DNA from: Paenibacillus ferrarius | Lineage (GTDB): Bacteria; Bacillota; Bacilli; Paenibacillales; NBRC-103111 | Direction: 5' to 3' | NCBI RefSeq assembly: GCF_002027705.1 | Contig: NZ_MBTG01000002.1 | Coordinates: forward strand, 206,427-270,426 | DNA: 64,000 bases | Shown here: positions 34,509-43,068 of the stretch, in pieces | Layout: the number at the start of each line of letters is the position of its first letter | Position numbering within the stretch: the stretch's first letter is position 1 | Made by a program: the position numbers and the translations under genes | Notes under the pieces: model-generated | The model's database searches: none | What the model saw: the letters and a program-made list of their open reading frames with translations, nothing else | Told to the model about the DNA's origin: nothing

Positions 34509-34973
34509 CTACGAATCCTGCGGATGGGAATGATGATGTCCATGCGAAGGTGCATGCTCGTCTACATGCGTAACGGAAAGCTCCGCATAACCCACGCCTT
34601 TGAGCACTTGAATTCGCTGCTGCAGCTCTCTTAATTTCTGCACTTTGCCGCGAACAACCAATATTTCCAAGCATTGCTGATGGTTTAAATGAATATGCAT
34701 CGTTGAAATAATGGCATGATGATATTCATGCTGCAGCTCCATCAAAGTAATGGGCAAATCGCTGATATGATGGTCATACACCATCACAATCGTTCCGGCA
34801 ACCGTCTCTTCCGGCTGCATGCCGCTTGAAGTGAGGAGTGCTTTGCGTGTAAGATCCCGGATTGCCTCCGAACGGTTACCATACCCTTGCTCGGCAATCA
34901 GCCTGTCATACTGCTCAATGAGCGATTGCGGCATGGAAATTCCGAAGCGTACAAGAACTTCTTTCTCAGACAT
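34509..34973 (-). CDS. nikR: NikR-type nickel-responsive regulator
   Basis: The 154-residue protein has an N-terminal ribbon-helix-helix domain (LVRFGISMPQSLIEQYDRLI, then GYGNRSEAIRDLTRKAL) and a C-terminal ACT-like domain. The metal ligands of NikR are all present: His in VYDHHISDLP, His-x-His in STMHIHLNHQ and Cys in HQQCLEI. An additional His-rich tail (HGHHHSHP) is unusual. NikR represses nickel uptake genes; none is adjacent, and instead DUF2203 and a copper-type CopC-CopD gene follow, 41 bases downstream. This raises the possibility that this operon is the target. Confidence 0.9.
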   Translation of the reverse strand: MSEKEVLVRFGISMPQSLIEQYDRLIAEQGYGNRSEAIRDLTRKALLTSSGMQPEETVAGTIVMVYDHHISDLPITLMELQHEYHHAIISTMHIHLNHQQCLEILVVRGKVQKLRELQQRIQVLKGVGYAELSVTHVDEHAPSHGHHHSHPQDS

Positions 34974-35138
34974 CAGACCTGCTCCTCTCTGCCTATCAAT
35001 TTCCCATACCCTTACTCTAGCAGAAAGTCACTCCGGTGCAAAACGACAGCATTGTGAATTCGCAAAAGCAAGGCAATATGATTTGCATTGCACGAGGGAA
35101 TGGGCCTAAACTTTTCTTAAACCGTAGTAAAAAGATAG

Positions 35139-35181
35139 AGCGGCAGTCATGAAGGACGTGAACAAGTCCTAGACTGCCGCT
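35139..35181. terminator. Bidirectional terminator, member of a dispersed hairpin family
   Basis: AGCGGCAGTC and GACTGCCGCT form a ten-base-pair stem, with an inner AGGAC/GTCCT stem. T runs occur on both sides. A related hairpin lies at 55218-55264. It is directly downstream of the EamA gene. Confidence 0.8.
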
Positions 35182-35184
35182 GTT

Positions 35185-36126
35185 TTATTGAACTTTTGTT
35201 TTCCGTCCCCCAGTAAACTTCTCTTGGACGCTCAGTATAACCCCAACGATTATAATCATTCCACCGATCAAATCAAATATATGCAAGACTTCATGCAGGA
35301 ATAGGGTTGAGAATATCACGCCAAAAAGAGGAACAAGGTTCATCAGTGCCATTGCAGTACCGGAACTAAGGTTGCGCAGCCCATAATTATAAAGCATAAA
35401 AGCGGCTACAGAGCAGAAAACTCCCAGATAAAGCAGCGTCCACAGAGACTCTGTGCTGGGTACCTGCCATCTTGCCCGTTCGATCCATGCAAGCGGAAGG
35501 AAAGCCAGCGTTCCTGCTATCGTCTGGTAAAACGAAACGGTTACCATTGAATAGTTTTTGACGACTTTGCGGGTGGTAAAGTTATAAGCTGCAAACACAA
35601 CGCCTGCCAGAATCAGAATTAAGTTCCCCGTCAAATTTCCGGCAATTCCCCCTGAGCTGCCCCCCGAAATCTGATACACACCGGCAATTGCCATCACGAT
35701 CCCAAGTCCCTTCAGCCAGGAAATTTTTACACGAAAAAAAATGAACTCCATCAGTGCTGCGATAGCCGGATAAGATGCGACGATCAATGCGGCGCTCGAC
35801 GCCGTCGTCAGCTCAAGCCCGATATTCTCGAGCGCAAAGTAAAGTGTCGTTCCCAATATTCCGCTCAGCGCCATCAATCCTATATCCTTCGGTGCTGGTC
35901 TTATAAATTCTTTTCTAGACAGCATAATCGCTCCCAGAATCAGCGAAGCAATGACAAAACGTGCCGCCCCCAATGTTAGAGGGGGAAAGGAATTATAGGC
36001 AATCTTGGTGCCAACAAACGAGGTACTCCATAATAAAATTGCAATAATGACGGCGATTAGGTAAAAGCTGCTGCTTTTTATGACCTTTACTTTTGGTGCG
36101 ATTTGGATTTCATTTGATGTATCCAT
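35185..36126 (-). CDS. EamA/DMT-family transporter
   Basis: The protein of about 313 residues has ten membrane helices in two EamA halves: the first begins LLWSTSFVGTKIAYNSFPPL (family W-G-T-type start), and the second at LILAGVVFAAYNFTTRKVVK, closing with SGTAMALMNLVPLFGVIFST. Such proteins export or import metabolites and amino acids. The ATG at 36126 follows GGGGG; the longer frame to 36159 is unlikely. A TrmB-like regulator is divergently encoded with a palindromic site between, so it may control this gene. Confidence 0.88.
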   Translation of the reverse strand: MDTSNEIQIAPKVKVIKSSSFYLIAVIIAILLWSTSFVGTKIAYNSFPPLTLGAARFVIASLILGAIMLSRKEFIRPAPKDIGLMALSGILGTTLYFALENIGLELTTASSAALIVASYPAIAALMEFIFFRVKISWLKGLGIVMAIAGVYQISGGSSGGIAGNLTGNLILILAGVVFAAYNFTTRKVVKNYSMVTVSFYQTIAGTLAFLPLAWIERARWQVPSTESLWTLLYLGVFCSVAAFMLYNYGLRNLSSGTAMALMNLVPLFGVIFSTLFLHEVLHIFDLIGGMIIIVGVILSVQEKFTGGRKTKVQ

Positions 36127-36166
36127 GTTGTGCCCCCAAGTGATTTTAAGTAATCTCATATAGTGA

Positions 36167-36178
36167 CTACATATGTAG
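36167..36178. promoter_or_regulatory. Candidate operator between the EamA transporter and the TrmB-like regulator
   Basis: CTACATATGTAG is a perfect 12-base palindrome in the divergent intergenic region, 41 bases from the EamA start. An adjacent CTACTACATT repeats half of it. Confidence 0.5.
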
Positions 36179-36294
36179 CTACTACATTAAAGATATATCA
36201 TTGGCACTTACGTCTGTCAAGTGCAATAATGGGAGTAGATTAGATTAGTGAAAATAACGGACTTATGTACGATGCAGAGGGTAGGAGGCAAAAC

Positions 36295-37131
36295 ATGAAA
36301 TTAGAAATCATTAAGATGCTGCAAGATTTAAATTTTACCGAATATGAGGCCAAAGCGTATCTGGCGCTTCTAGATAAATCTCCTTTATCGGGGTATGCGA
36401 TTTCTTTGAACTCGGGTGTACCGCGTTCCAAAATTTATGAAGTGCTAAGCGGAATGGTGGAGCGCGGCGAAGTTATGGTCAGTCACGAAGATCCTTCGTT
36501 GTACACACCGCTGCCGCCGCAGGAGCTGATCCGGCTGAAAAAAAGCAAAGTCGAATCCTCATTCGAAGCCGCTGAAACGGCGCTTGCCCACTATTCTTTT
36601 GTCTCCTTGCATCGTGAAAATATATGGAACATCACCGGATATGAAACCATACTAAGCCGGGCGGCGGAAGCGGTTAATCGGGCGACAGGACGTGTTTTGC
36701 TAGAGATCTGGACCGAAGAAGCCAAGCTGCTGGAACCGGAATTGCGGAGAGCTGCGGAACGCGGCGTTGAGATTCTGATTGTCGTGTATGGAGAACTACA
36801 GTTCGATTTTGCGCAAGTGTACCCGCACGACTCGAGTGAAGAGATTACACAGGAATACGGCGGCCGTTGGATTGTCGTAAGCGTAGATGACCGCGAGGTC
36901 GTAGCCGGTATCGTTTCCCTTGGCACGGACAGCCGCGCCGCTTGGACCATGCACCCCGGCCTCGTCATGCCGATCACCGAGGTCATCATCCATGACCTTT
37001 ACATCTATGAGATGATGCAAGCGCACCGTGAAACGTTGGAACAGACATTCGGTCCCAATCTGATTGATCTGCGCAAAAGATATAACTTCGGCCCCAATGG
37101 CTACAGCATGGCGATGAGGCTCGGTTTGTGA
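36295..37131 (+). CDS. TrmB-family transcriptional regulator
   Basis: The 278-residue protein has an N-terminal TrmB winged helix (MLQDLNFTEYEAKAYLALLD, then GYAISLNSGVPRSKIYEVLS) and a C-terminal ligand-type domain (RVLLEIWTEEAKLLEPELRR). In bacteria such regulators control sugar or amino-acid transporters. The ATG at 36295 follows GGAGG. It is divergent from the EamA transporter with a palindrome between. The 3' half is G+C-richer than its neighbours. Confidence 0.88.
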   Translation: MKLEIIKMLQDLNFTEYEAKAYLALLDKSPLSGYAISLNSGVPRSKIYEVLSGMVERGEVMVSHEDPSLYTPLPPQELIRLKKSKVESSFEAAETALAHYSFVSLHRENIWNITGYETILSRAAEAVNRATGRVLLEIWTEEAKLLEPELRRAAERGVEILIVVYGELQFDFAQVYPHDSSEEITQEYGGRWIVVSVDDREVVAGIVSLGTDSRAAWTMHPGLVMPITEVIIHDLYIYEMMQAHRETLEQTFGPNLIDLRKRYNFGPNGYSMAMRLGL

Positions 37132-37149
37132 AATTAACCACTGAAACAC

Positions 37150-37198
37150 AAAAAAGATTGCCCACCACCTAGCCATAATAGCAGGGTAGTAGGCAATC
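37150..37198 (-). terminator. Terminator of htrA (convergent region)
   Basis: GATTGCC.ACCACC and GGTAGTAGGCAATC form an imperfect 14-position stem at 37156-37198; the minus strand continues with TTTTTT. It lies between the converging TrmB and HtrA genes. Confidence 0.8.
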
Positions 37199-37201
37199 CG
37201 T

Positions 37202-38467
37202 TTAACCTTGATAGCTGGTCGCTATATTTTTATTCCCAACTTCAACAGTAACATCCTTCGTCTGACCATCCCGCGAGATGGTTACTTTCAGCTTGTCTCC
37301 AACGGCCGCAGCCTGGACAGCTTTTGTAACGTCATCCGTATTGGAAATTGCTGTGCCATTGATATCCATAATAACGTCGTATTGACGAATGCCCGCTTCA
37401 AAAGCTGGAGTGCCTTGCTGTACTTGAGCAACTATGGCTCCTTTCGTACTGTTGATTTTCAAGTCTTCCAACATATCACTCGAAATATTTTGTAGAGCAA
37501 CACCGATATATGGTGCTGGTTCTTTTGGAATCGTTTCGTTATTTTTCAGTTTATCTACAACAGAACTAATCGTACTTGAGGGAATTGCAAAGCCCATTCC
37601 TTGCGCTTCAGAGTTTACGGCTGTATTGATGCCGATCACTTCACCGTTCAAATCCAAAAGCGGACCACCAGAGTTGCCTGGATTGATCGCTGTGTCTGTT
37701 TGCAGCAAATGTTTGTAATTCCGAGTACCCTGCTCATCGTCGATGCTGATCGTACGTTCTTTGGCGCTTAAAACACCCGTAGTTACGGAGTAATCGAAGT
37801 CATACGGGTTGCCGATCGCAACAAGCCAATCCCCTACTTGCGTATTGTCGGAGCTGCCTAGTTTCAGAGAAGGGAAAGCCTTATCCCCTTGAATTTTGAG
37901 CACAGCCAAGTCTAAATCGTAGCTGCTTCCGAGAAGCTTTGCCGTAAATGGTGTATCGTAGCCTTGCACGTAAACATCGATTTCGTCTGCGCCATCAATA
38001 ACATGCTCATTCGTTAAAATATAGCCGCTCGCGTCGAAAACGAAGCCTGATCCAATCCCATTTTCAATCGTATCTCCGCTTTCAGTGCCTTGTTGAAGTG
38101 TGTTTCTTCTATTCTGTCCACTTTTCGTCTGTTTTACTTTGGTCTCAATTTTGACAATAGCTGGGCTCGCCGCTTTGACAATGGACGAAATACTGTTCGT
38201 CCCTGTTGGCGTTAACGATGCCGTTTGGACATTCGCTGCCGCCGAGTTGGCTGCAGCAGCTGCTGCAGATTGAGCAGGCTGGGCAGCATAGCCGAACAAA
38301 TCCATTTTATCCGATGCGAACATCAACCCGCCAACGACTAGCGCGCCAGCCATAAAAGCTGCAAACATCGATTTCATTTTAATGCTCCGCGGCTTGTTTT
38401 CAACTTTTATATCATTTAAATTAACCATCTTGTTCATATCTTCCTTTTTGTTCATATCTTCATTCAT
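37202..38467 (-). CDS. HtrA-like serine protease (S1C family, PDZ)
   Basis: The 421-residue protein has a cytosolic N-terminus, one membrane anchor (FAAFMAGALVVGGLMFAS), a low-complexity Ala/Gln linker and a trypsin-like domain with the triad His in LTNEHVIDGA, Asp in YDLDLAVLKIQG and Ser in INPGNSGGPLL, then a C-terminal PDZ domain (YIGVALQNISSDMLEDLKIN). It degrades misfolded proteins outside the membrane. The start at 38467 has GGCGG upstream. Three TGAAAG direct repeats about 100 bases upstream suggest control by an OmpR-type regulator such as CssR. Confidence 0.94.
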   Translation of the reverse strand: MNEDMNKKEDMNKMVNLNDIKVENKPRSIKMKSMFAAFMAGALVVGGLMFASDKMDLFGYAAQPAQSAAAAAANSAAANVQTASLTPTGTNSISSIVKAASPAIVKIETKVKQTKSGQNRRNTLQQGTESGDTIENGIGSGFVFDASGYILTNEHVIDGADEIDVYVQGYDTPFTAKLLGSSYDLDLAVLKIQGDKAFPSLKLGSSDNTQVGDWLVAIGNPYDFDYSVTTGVLSAKERTISIDDEQGTRNYKHLLQTDTAINPGNSGGPLLDLNGEVIGINTAVNSEAQGMGFAIPSSTISSVVDKLKNNETIPKEPAPYIGVALQNISSDMLEDLKINSTKGAIVAQVQQGTPAFEAGIRQYDVIMDINGTAISNTDDVTKAVQAAAVGDKLKVTISRDGQTKDVTVEVGNKNIATSYQG

Positions 38468-38568
38468 GCTATTACCGCCTTTCGGATGCCATTTATTTAA
38501 GTGGTGTTGATAGATAAAAGTATAGGCCGCTAACCTGAAGGGTTACTTAAGTTAGGCTGATAGGCATA

Positions 38569-38596
38569 TGAAAGTTAACTGAAAGTATGCTGAAAG
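38569..38596. promoter_or_regulatory. Three 11-base-spaced TGAAAG repeats upstream of htrA
   Basis: TGAAAG starts at 38569, 38580 and 38591, exactly one helical turn apart, read on the plus strand; on the gene strand this is CTTTCA-N5. Such head-to-tail 11-base arrays are typical binding sites of OmpR-type response regulators. Confidence 0.65.
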
Positions 38597-38610
38597 CGTC
38601 AACTAGACGC

Positions 38611-38653
38611 AAAAAAACCTCTTATTTAACGAAAATTGTTAAACAGGAGGTTT
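38611..38653 (-). terminator. Terminator of the pentapeptide-repeat gene
   Basis: AAACCTC-CTGTTTAAC and GTTAAATAAGAGGTTT pair on the minus strand, followed by seven Ts in all. It lies 37 bases beyond the stop at 38690. Confidence 0.75.
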
Positions 38654-38689
38654 AGTCTAGCAGCCTTATTGCCTATTTTACGATTCATA

Positions 38690-39295
38690 TCAACCTATCT
38701 TGGCTCCATGTGAAAGCGAAAACAAGACAGATTGCTCCCTATCCATTCTCATACCTGCAATGGTGAATGATTTAAAATCTACACCTTCCATTTTAGCTCC
38801 TCTTACATCAGCGCCCTGCAGCTTCGCTTTGGACAGCAGCGTCATTGTCAGATCGCTGTCTCTTAAATCCGCTTTTTCTAAATCAGCTCCTGACAAGTCT
38901 GCTTCATGAAATTTAACCCCGCGTAAATCCTGTCTAACTAATCTGCTATTTCTTAAATTGGTATACGACCAATCGCCTTGATAAATCGTGATCCCATCCA
39001 TATTGGAGCTTGAGAAATCCGAACCTGTCATTTTACATGTTTCAAATTTGGAAACAAAGAGATTAGCTCCGTTAAAATTGCAATTCTCAAACGCGGATTC
39101 TTTATGATACGAACCATTTAAAGCTGCTCCGCGAAAATCACACTCTATGAAACGGCAGTTGCTGGATGTAATCTCATCAAGTGATCCGTTAGAAAACAAG
39201 CAACGAGTAAATGTACAACTGATTAGCTCGCCGTACCTTAAATCTTGTGTGCCAAAATCTAATCCTGCATAATTTTGTTTGCTATGCTGAAACAT
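38690..39295 (-). CDS. Pentapeptide-repeat protein
   Basis: The 201-residue protein is made of A(D/N)LXX-type pentapeptides from about residue 20 to 185, clear in SGADLEKADLRDSDL and QGADVRGAKMEGVDF; it should fold as a right-handed quadrilateral beta helix. There is no signal peptide. Related proteins (Qnr, McbG, MfpA) mimic DNA and protect gyrase from quinolones or microcins, but many others have no known role and no residue here is decisive. The gene is alone, with GGAGG before the ATG and its own terminator. Confidence 0.88.
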   Translation of the reverse strand: MFQHSKQNYAGLDFGTQDLRYGELISCTFTRCLFSNGSLDEITSSNCRFIECDFRGAALNGSYHKESAFENCNFNGANLFVSKFETCKMTGSDFSSSNMDGITIYQGDWSYTNLRNSRLVRQDLRGVKFHEADLSGADLEKADLRDSDLTMTLLSKAKLQGADVRGAKMEGVDFKSFTIAGMRMDREQSVLFSLSHGAKIG

Positions 39296-39444
39296 TAGAT
39301 GCCTCCTATGTGCTTAGTACCCCTCACAATTCCTTTTTTAATATAACAACGGCTGTCAAGTACCCGTTTGATCCCCAATAAAAGTCAAGCCTTTTATTTT
39401 TTCGTAATACCGCTTGGCGCCGAACTCGTCTTCTCTAAACTCAT

Positions 39445-39482
39445 TGAAAACGCTCATCCGATAACCGGACGAGCGTTTTTTA
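39445..39482. terminator. Bidirectional terminator at the end of the TetR gene
   Basis: AAAACGCTCATCCG and CGGACGAGCGTTTT form a 14-position stem with a five-base loop, followed by Ts on the plus strand and As before. It lies 5 bases from the TetR stop codon at 39487. Confidence 0.8.
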
Positions 39483-39486
39483 TCTC

Positions 39487-40167
39487 CTACTTCTCCTGCT
39501 CCTTTATCACCTGCTCAATTCCCAAGAGAATCAGCTTCAAGCCGAACTCAAACGCCCCATCGGTCCCCATCAGATTGAATAGCCCACTCTTGTGCATCCT
39601 TCGGAACAGTCCCGCTTCCGACTCGCTCATGGAATCAAGAAGGCGGATCATCTCCTCGCCCGGAATCACTCCCTGGTCCTTAAGGATAGCCGAGACACTG
39701 CGCTCATGCTGATATTCGTCTAGAACAAAGTAGAAGATATAGTTCACAAGCGTAGTCACCACTTGCATTTTCTGCGCTTGCTCAAGCGGCGTCGATTCCA
39801 CACAAAGCAGCATACGGTTGGTGAACCGAATAATGTCAGGTTCGTGGGGCAGCGTCATCATCATGAGCTGCGTGGAGCAGGGATACCGGCTGAGCACACT
39901 CCGTACCGTTGCCGCAAGCCCCGTCAGCTGCTCCTTCCAGTCCCCCTCGGAGTGGAACTCCTCCAGAATCATTTTCGATACCTGGTTGGCCAGACGCTGG
40001 TAGAGATTCTGCTTGCTCTTGAAGTACCAGTACAGAGAGGGAGCCTGAATCCCCAGCTTGTCGGCCAATCTTCTCATGCTGAATTTCTCGATGCCTTCCT
40101 CTCCAAGAAGCTCCCACGATGTTTCCAAAATCTTATCCTCCGAAATCTGAGGCTGCTGCTTTTTCAT
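39487..40167 (-). CDS. TetR-family regulator (TetR_C type)
   Basis: The 226-residue protein has an N-terminal TetR helix-turn-helix (FSMRRLADKLGIQAPSLYWY, then FKSKQNLYQRLANQVS) and a longer C-terminal domain resembling true TetR repressors rather than AcrR. The ATG follows GGGCGG. It is divergent from a MATE exporter, and three copies of CTAACA-N-TGTAAG-type palindromes lie between, so it almost certainly represses the exporter and itself. The inducing drug is unknown. Confidence 0.92.
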   Translation of the reverse strand: MKKQQPQISEDKILETSWELLGEEGIEKFSMRRLADKLGIQAPSLYWYFKSKQNLYQRLANQVSKMILEEFHSEGDWKEQLTGLAATVRSVLSRYPCSTQLMMMTLPHEPDIIRFTNRMLLCVESTPLEQAQKMQVVTTLVNYIFYFVLDEYQHERSVSAILKDQGVIPGEEMIRLLDSMSESEAGLFRRMHKSGLFNLMGTDGAFEFGLKLILLGIEQVIKEQEK

Positions 40168-40185
40168 TGGTATCCGCCCTTTTAT

Positions 40186-40267
40186 CTAACAGTGTAAGTT
40201 TATTCTTTACAGGTTCATAGCTTTATGATAACATCTAACACTGTAAGGTTCAATCTAACACTGTTAG
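40186..40267. promoter_or_regulatory. Three operator copies between TetR and MATE genes
   Basis: CTAACAGTGTAAG (40186-40198), CTAACACTGTAAG (40235-40247) and CTAACACTGTTAG (40255-40267) are near-identical 13-base inverted repeats; the third is perfect around its central base. The last two are 20 bases apart. Their position and symmetry are those of TetR-family operators. Confidence 0.85.
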
Positions 40268-40336
40268 TTGAATTTAAGATTGCATATATCGTTAAAATTC
40301 TGGATAAATCGAACTCCAAAGAAAGTGGTGACCCAC

Positions 40337-41689
40337 ATGGATACAGAAAACCTCCATTACTTTGAAAAAGCACCAGTCGCAAAAGCCGTAGCTCACTTCG
40401 CTGTACCGATGATGCTAGGCATGTCAATGAGTGTCATATATTCCATCTTGAATGCCTTTTTCCTTGGTACACTGAGCAATACGGCCATGTTAACCGCACT
40501 CGCGCTAACCTTGCCGTTATTCGCGGCCATTATGGCGCTGGGCAACTTGATTGGCATCGGCAGCAGTACATTCATCTCCCGTTTGCTGGGAGAAAAAAAA
40601 TATGATGATGTTAAGCATGTGTCTTCATTCGCTTTTTACAGCAGTTTAGTTCTCGGTCTTATCTTGATGGCCGCCGGCCTCCCATTGATCGATTCAATCG
40701 TTCATGGCTTGGGAGCGACGCCTGACTCCTTCGGTTTCACGAAGGAATATGTCACGATTATGATTATTGGTTCACCATTCATCGTATTATTTTTCACACT
40801 GGAGAATATTGTGCGCTCGGAGGGTGCAGCAATGACGTCGATGATCGGTATGATTCTCAGTGTTGTTGTGAATATTATTCTCGATGCGCTAGTCATCTTC
40901 GTCTTCCATTGGGACGTGATCGGCGTTGCGTCTGCTACGGTCATTTCTAACTTGGTTGCGAGTGCATTCTATGCCTTCCATATAAGATATAAGAGCCAAT
41001 TTTTAACCATCTCCATAAAATGGTTCAAGGCTACCAAGGACATTCTCAGCAATGTATTCAAAATCGGAGTTCCCGTCTTTGTTATGAGTATTTTCCTGGG
41101 TGCAATGTCGCTTATTTTTAACCGTTATTTGGTCGAATATGGGGAACAGGCCGTAGCGGCATTCGGAATTTCTTCACGATTATTGCAATTTCCTGAGGTT
41201 ATTCTTATGGGCTTATGCGAGGGAGTCGTGCCGCTCATTGCCTTCTCTTTTACAGCGAATAAATTACGCATGAAACATACCATTGAATTCACGATCAAAG
41301 CAATTGTGGCGTTAGCCGTCGTATTCGGCATCATCGTCTATCTGATTTCCGACCACTTAATTGGTCTATTTACGAAGGACCCGCAATTAATTGAAATGGG
41401 AAGCTACATTCTACATGTGACGTTCTTATCCTTGTTCATTACAGGAATAACCGCGTTGTTTACGGGGATCTTCCAAGCAACAGCGCAAGGAACCGCCGCG
41501 TCTATTATGTCAGTTATTCAAGGAGTTACTCTGATTCCTGTGTTGTATATCGCCAATCGAATGAATGGTTTCCACGGAGTTGTCTGGTCACTCGTCATTG
41601 CGGATGCCGTCACATTCCTTGTTGGTGCCATCATGCTGTATGTTCTGCGGACCAAATTGCAGCCGGACTTGGAGAGTTTGGTACAGTAG
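40337..41689 (+). CDS. MATE-family multidrug exporter
   Basis: The 450-residue protein has twelve membrane helices in two halves: AHFAVPMMLGMSMSVIYSIL at the start of the first and NVFKIGVPVFVMSIFLGAMS starting the second, with the LGNLIGIGSSTFISRLLGEKK segment (here split over residues 72-94) of MATE proteins. It belongs to the NorM/DinF-like MepA group, which exports cationic drugs and dyes using sodium or protons. The start at 40337 is 23 codons into the frame, after a weak GTGGTG site. Repression by the divergent TetR protein is likely. Confidence 0.93.
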   Translation: MDTENLHYFEKAPVAKAVAHFAVPMMLGMSMSVIYSILNAFFLGTLSNTAMLTALALTLPLFAAIMALGNLIGIGSSTFISRLLGEKKYDDVKHVSSFAFYSSLVLGLILMAAGLPLIDSIVHGLGATPDSFGFTKEYVTIMIIGSPFIVLFFTLENIVRSEGAAMTSMIGMILSVVVNIILDALVIFVFHWDVIGVASATVISNLVASAFYAFHIRYKSQFLTISIKWFKATKDILSNVFKIGVPVFVMSIFLGAMSLIFNRYLVEYGEQAVAAFGISSRLLQFPEVILMGLCEGVVPLIAFSFTANKLRMKHTIEFTIKAIVALAVVFGIIVYLISDHLIGLFTKDPQLIEMGSYILHVTFLSLFITGITALFTGIFQATAQGTAASIMSVIQGVTLIPVLYIANRMNGFHGVVWSLVIADAVTFLVGAIMLYVLRTKLQPDLESLVQ

Positions 41690-41698
41690 ACAACAAAT

Positions 41699-41752
41699 AA
41701 CACTAAAAAGGCAGGATAAGGGCACTCCCCGATTCTGCCTTTTTAGTGCTTT
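41699..41752. terminator. Bidirectional terminator between MATE and GNAT genes
   Basis: CACTAAAAAGGCAGGAT and ATTCTGCCTTTTTAGTG pair over 17 positions (one mismatch) with a 14-base loop. It ends at the GNAT stop codon and separates converging genes. Confidence 0.85.
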
Positions 41753-42207
41753 CACATGTATGAATTGAACTTTTTTATAAAATTCTTTTGGTCCTTTGTA
41801 AACATATAGCCACGTCGCTCATAGAACCTGTGCGCATATACTCGACTTGGGTGGGAGAGCAATTTGATTCCAGAAAATCCATTGTTCTTTCCCCACTGCT
41901 CAAGACATTCAATCAATATGCTGCCTAAACCTTGATTTCGATATTTTTCTTTCACAACAAATCCCAGGACATTTACTAAAGGGTCAGAAAAAAGCAATTC
42001 ATACGGACTTCCATGTATATACCCTATTACCTCGTTATTATGTTCATACACAAAGATGATATCTTTGGTTTTCTTGATAATGATTTCAATCTTTTCTTTT
42101 ACTTTTTCTTCAGAAAATAATTTAAGATTCGGATTAAATTCTTGATTTAACACATAAATATCCTGATAATCAGTTACCTTGATTTCCCTAACGTTTTTTT
42201 CTCTCAT
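41752..42207 (-). CDS. GNAT-family N-acetyltransferase
   Basis: The 151-residue protein shows the GNAT elements: NNEVIGYIHG strand, NVLGFVVKEKYRNQGLGSIL acetyl-CoA loop (R-N-Q-G-L-G), and SRVYAHRFYERRGYMFTKDQ at the end. The acceptor is unknown. The ATG at 42207 follows GAGGTG and is preferred to the one at 42222. The region from here to about 43.9 kb is clearly more AT-rich than its neighbours. It is convergent with the MATE gene. Confidence 0.88.
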   Translation of the reverse strand: MREKNVREIKVTDYQDIYVLNQEFNPNLKLFSEEKVKEKIEIIIKKTKDIIFVYEHNNEVIGYIHGSPYELLFSDPLVNVLGFVVKEKYRNQGLGSILIECLEQWGKNNGFSGIKLLSHPSRVYAHRFYERRGYMFTKDQKNFIKKFNSYM

Positions 42208-42396
42208 TTTTGAACACCTCAATTTGATAAGACAATATGAACATCATAAATATTACATGCTCGCTTCCCATCTACTTCGCCCAGTATAGGCAATTCCCAA
42301 AATTGTTCCTTTCACCACACAGTAATCCCCTTTATAATAACAAATACTTATGCTTAATCAAGCACAAAGAAATGATCAAAAGATTCGAAGGTGTTC

Positions 42397-42948
42397 TCAC
42401 AAATTTCGATTTGAATCATATTCCATTAACCAACAATCTCTTAATTCCCCTTCATGCATTTCGTGCTCTTCTAAATATATCTTCTTTATAAATCCAGATT
42501 TCTCATATACTCTTATTGCCCTTGTATTCCATGCTTGTGGATCCAATACGATTTTGTTGGCACTTCTGTTCTCAATCAGATATCTAACCGTTTCTTTAAT
42601 TAATTGATAACCAATTCCTTGGTTCCAAAATTCCGTTTCACCTATAAACTGATCCATTCCATAAATGATTCCTAAATCATCTTGATATCCATATTGTGCG
42701 ATTTCTTCATCACCAATCAAGTAAAATTGAATAAATCCAATGTCTGTATTCTTATATTGAATAATGCACTGAGTAATTTCATCCCGATCTTCAAAAAAGT
42801 GTTTCCGAACTAATTCCAAATTATGAGGACGGTCACGACCTTCATAATATGCCAATACTTCCGGATTCGATAGCCAATTGACAAGTAAATTAGAATCTTT
42901 CAGTTCAAGTCTTCTAAGACAAATGTCATTATTCAAGAAAATAGTCAT
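42397..42948 (-). CDS. AAC(6')-like aminoglycoside/GNAT acetyltransferase
   Basis: The 183-residue protein follows, in order, the features of AAC(6') enzymes such as the acetyltransferase half of AAC(6')-Ie: NNDICLRRLELKDSNLLVNW, then WLSNPEVLAYYEGRDR, YGMDQFIGETEFWNQGIGYQ, VLDPQAWNTRAIRVYEKSGF and HEMHEGELRDCWLMEY. These enzymes acetylate the 6'-amino group of kanamycin, tobramycin and others. The acetyl-CoA loop (N-Q-G-I-G) is intact. Resistance cannot be claimed from motifs, and a housekeeping GNAT is possible. The ATG has AGGAGA before it. Confidence 0.85.
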   Translation of the reverse strand: MTIFLNNDICLRRLELKDSNLLVNWLSNPEVLAYYEGRDRPHNLELVRKHFFEDRDEITQCIIQYKNTDIGFIQFYLIGDEEIAQYGYQDDLGIIYGMDQFIGETEFWNQGIGYQLIKETVRYLIENRSANKIVLDPQAWNTRAIRVYEKSGFIKKIYLEEHEMHEGELRDCWLMEYDSNRNL

Positions 42949-43068
42949 TTGTTTTCTCCTGAATTTATTATGTAATTGTAGAACCTTTTTACTGAGTCTT
43001 CTAATGAATGGTTTTAATCTGTTGTATCGAACTTGTCGTACTTCTTCGTTAGCTTAGCAACGTCTTCA

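Noticed and set aside
36295..37131. Sugar-responsive role of the TrmB-like protein
   Set aside because: The C-terminal domain lacks anything I can tie to a sugar ligand, and the neighbour is an EamA transporter, so no ligand is named.
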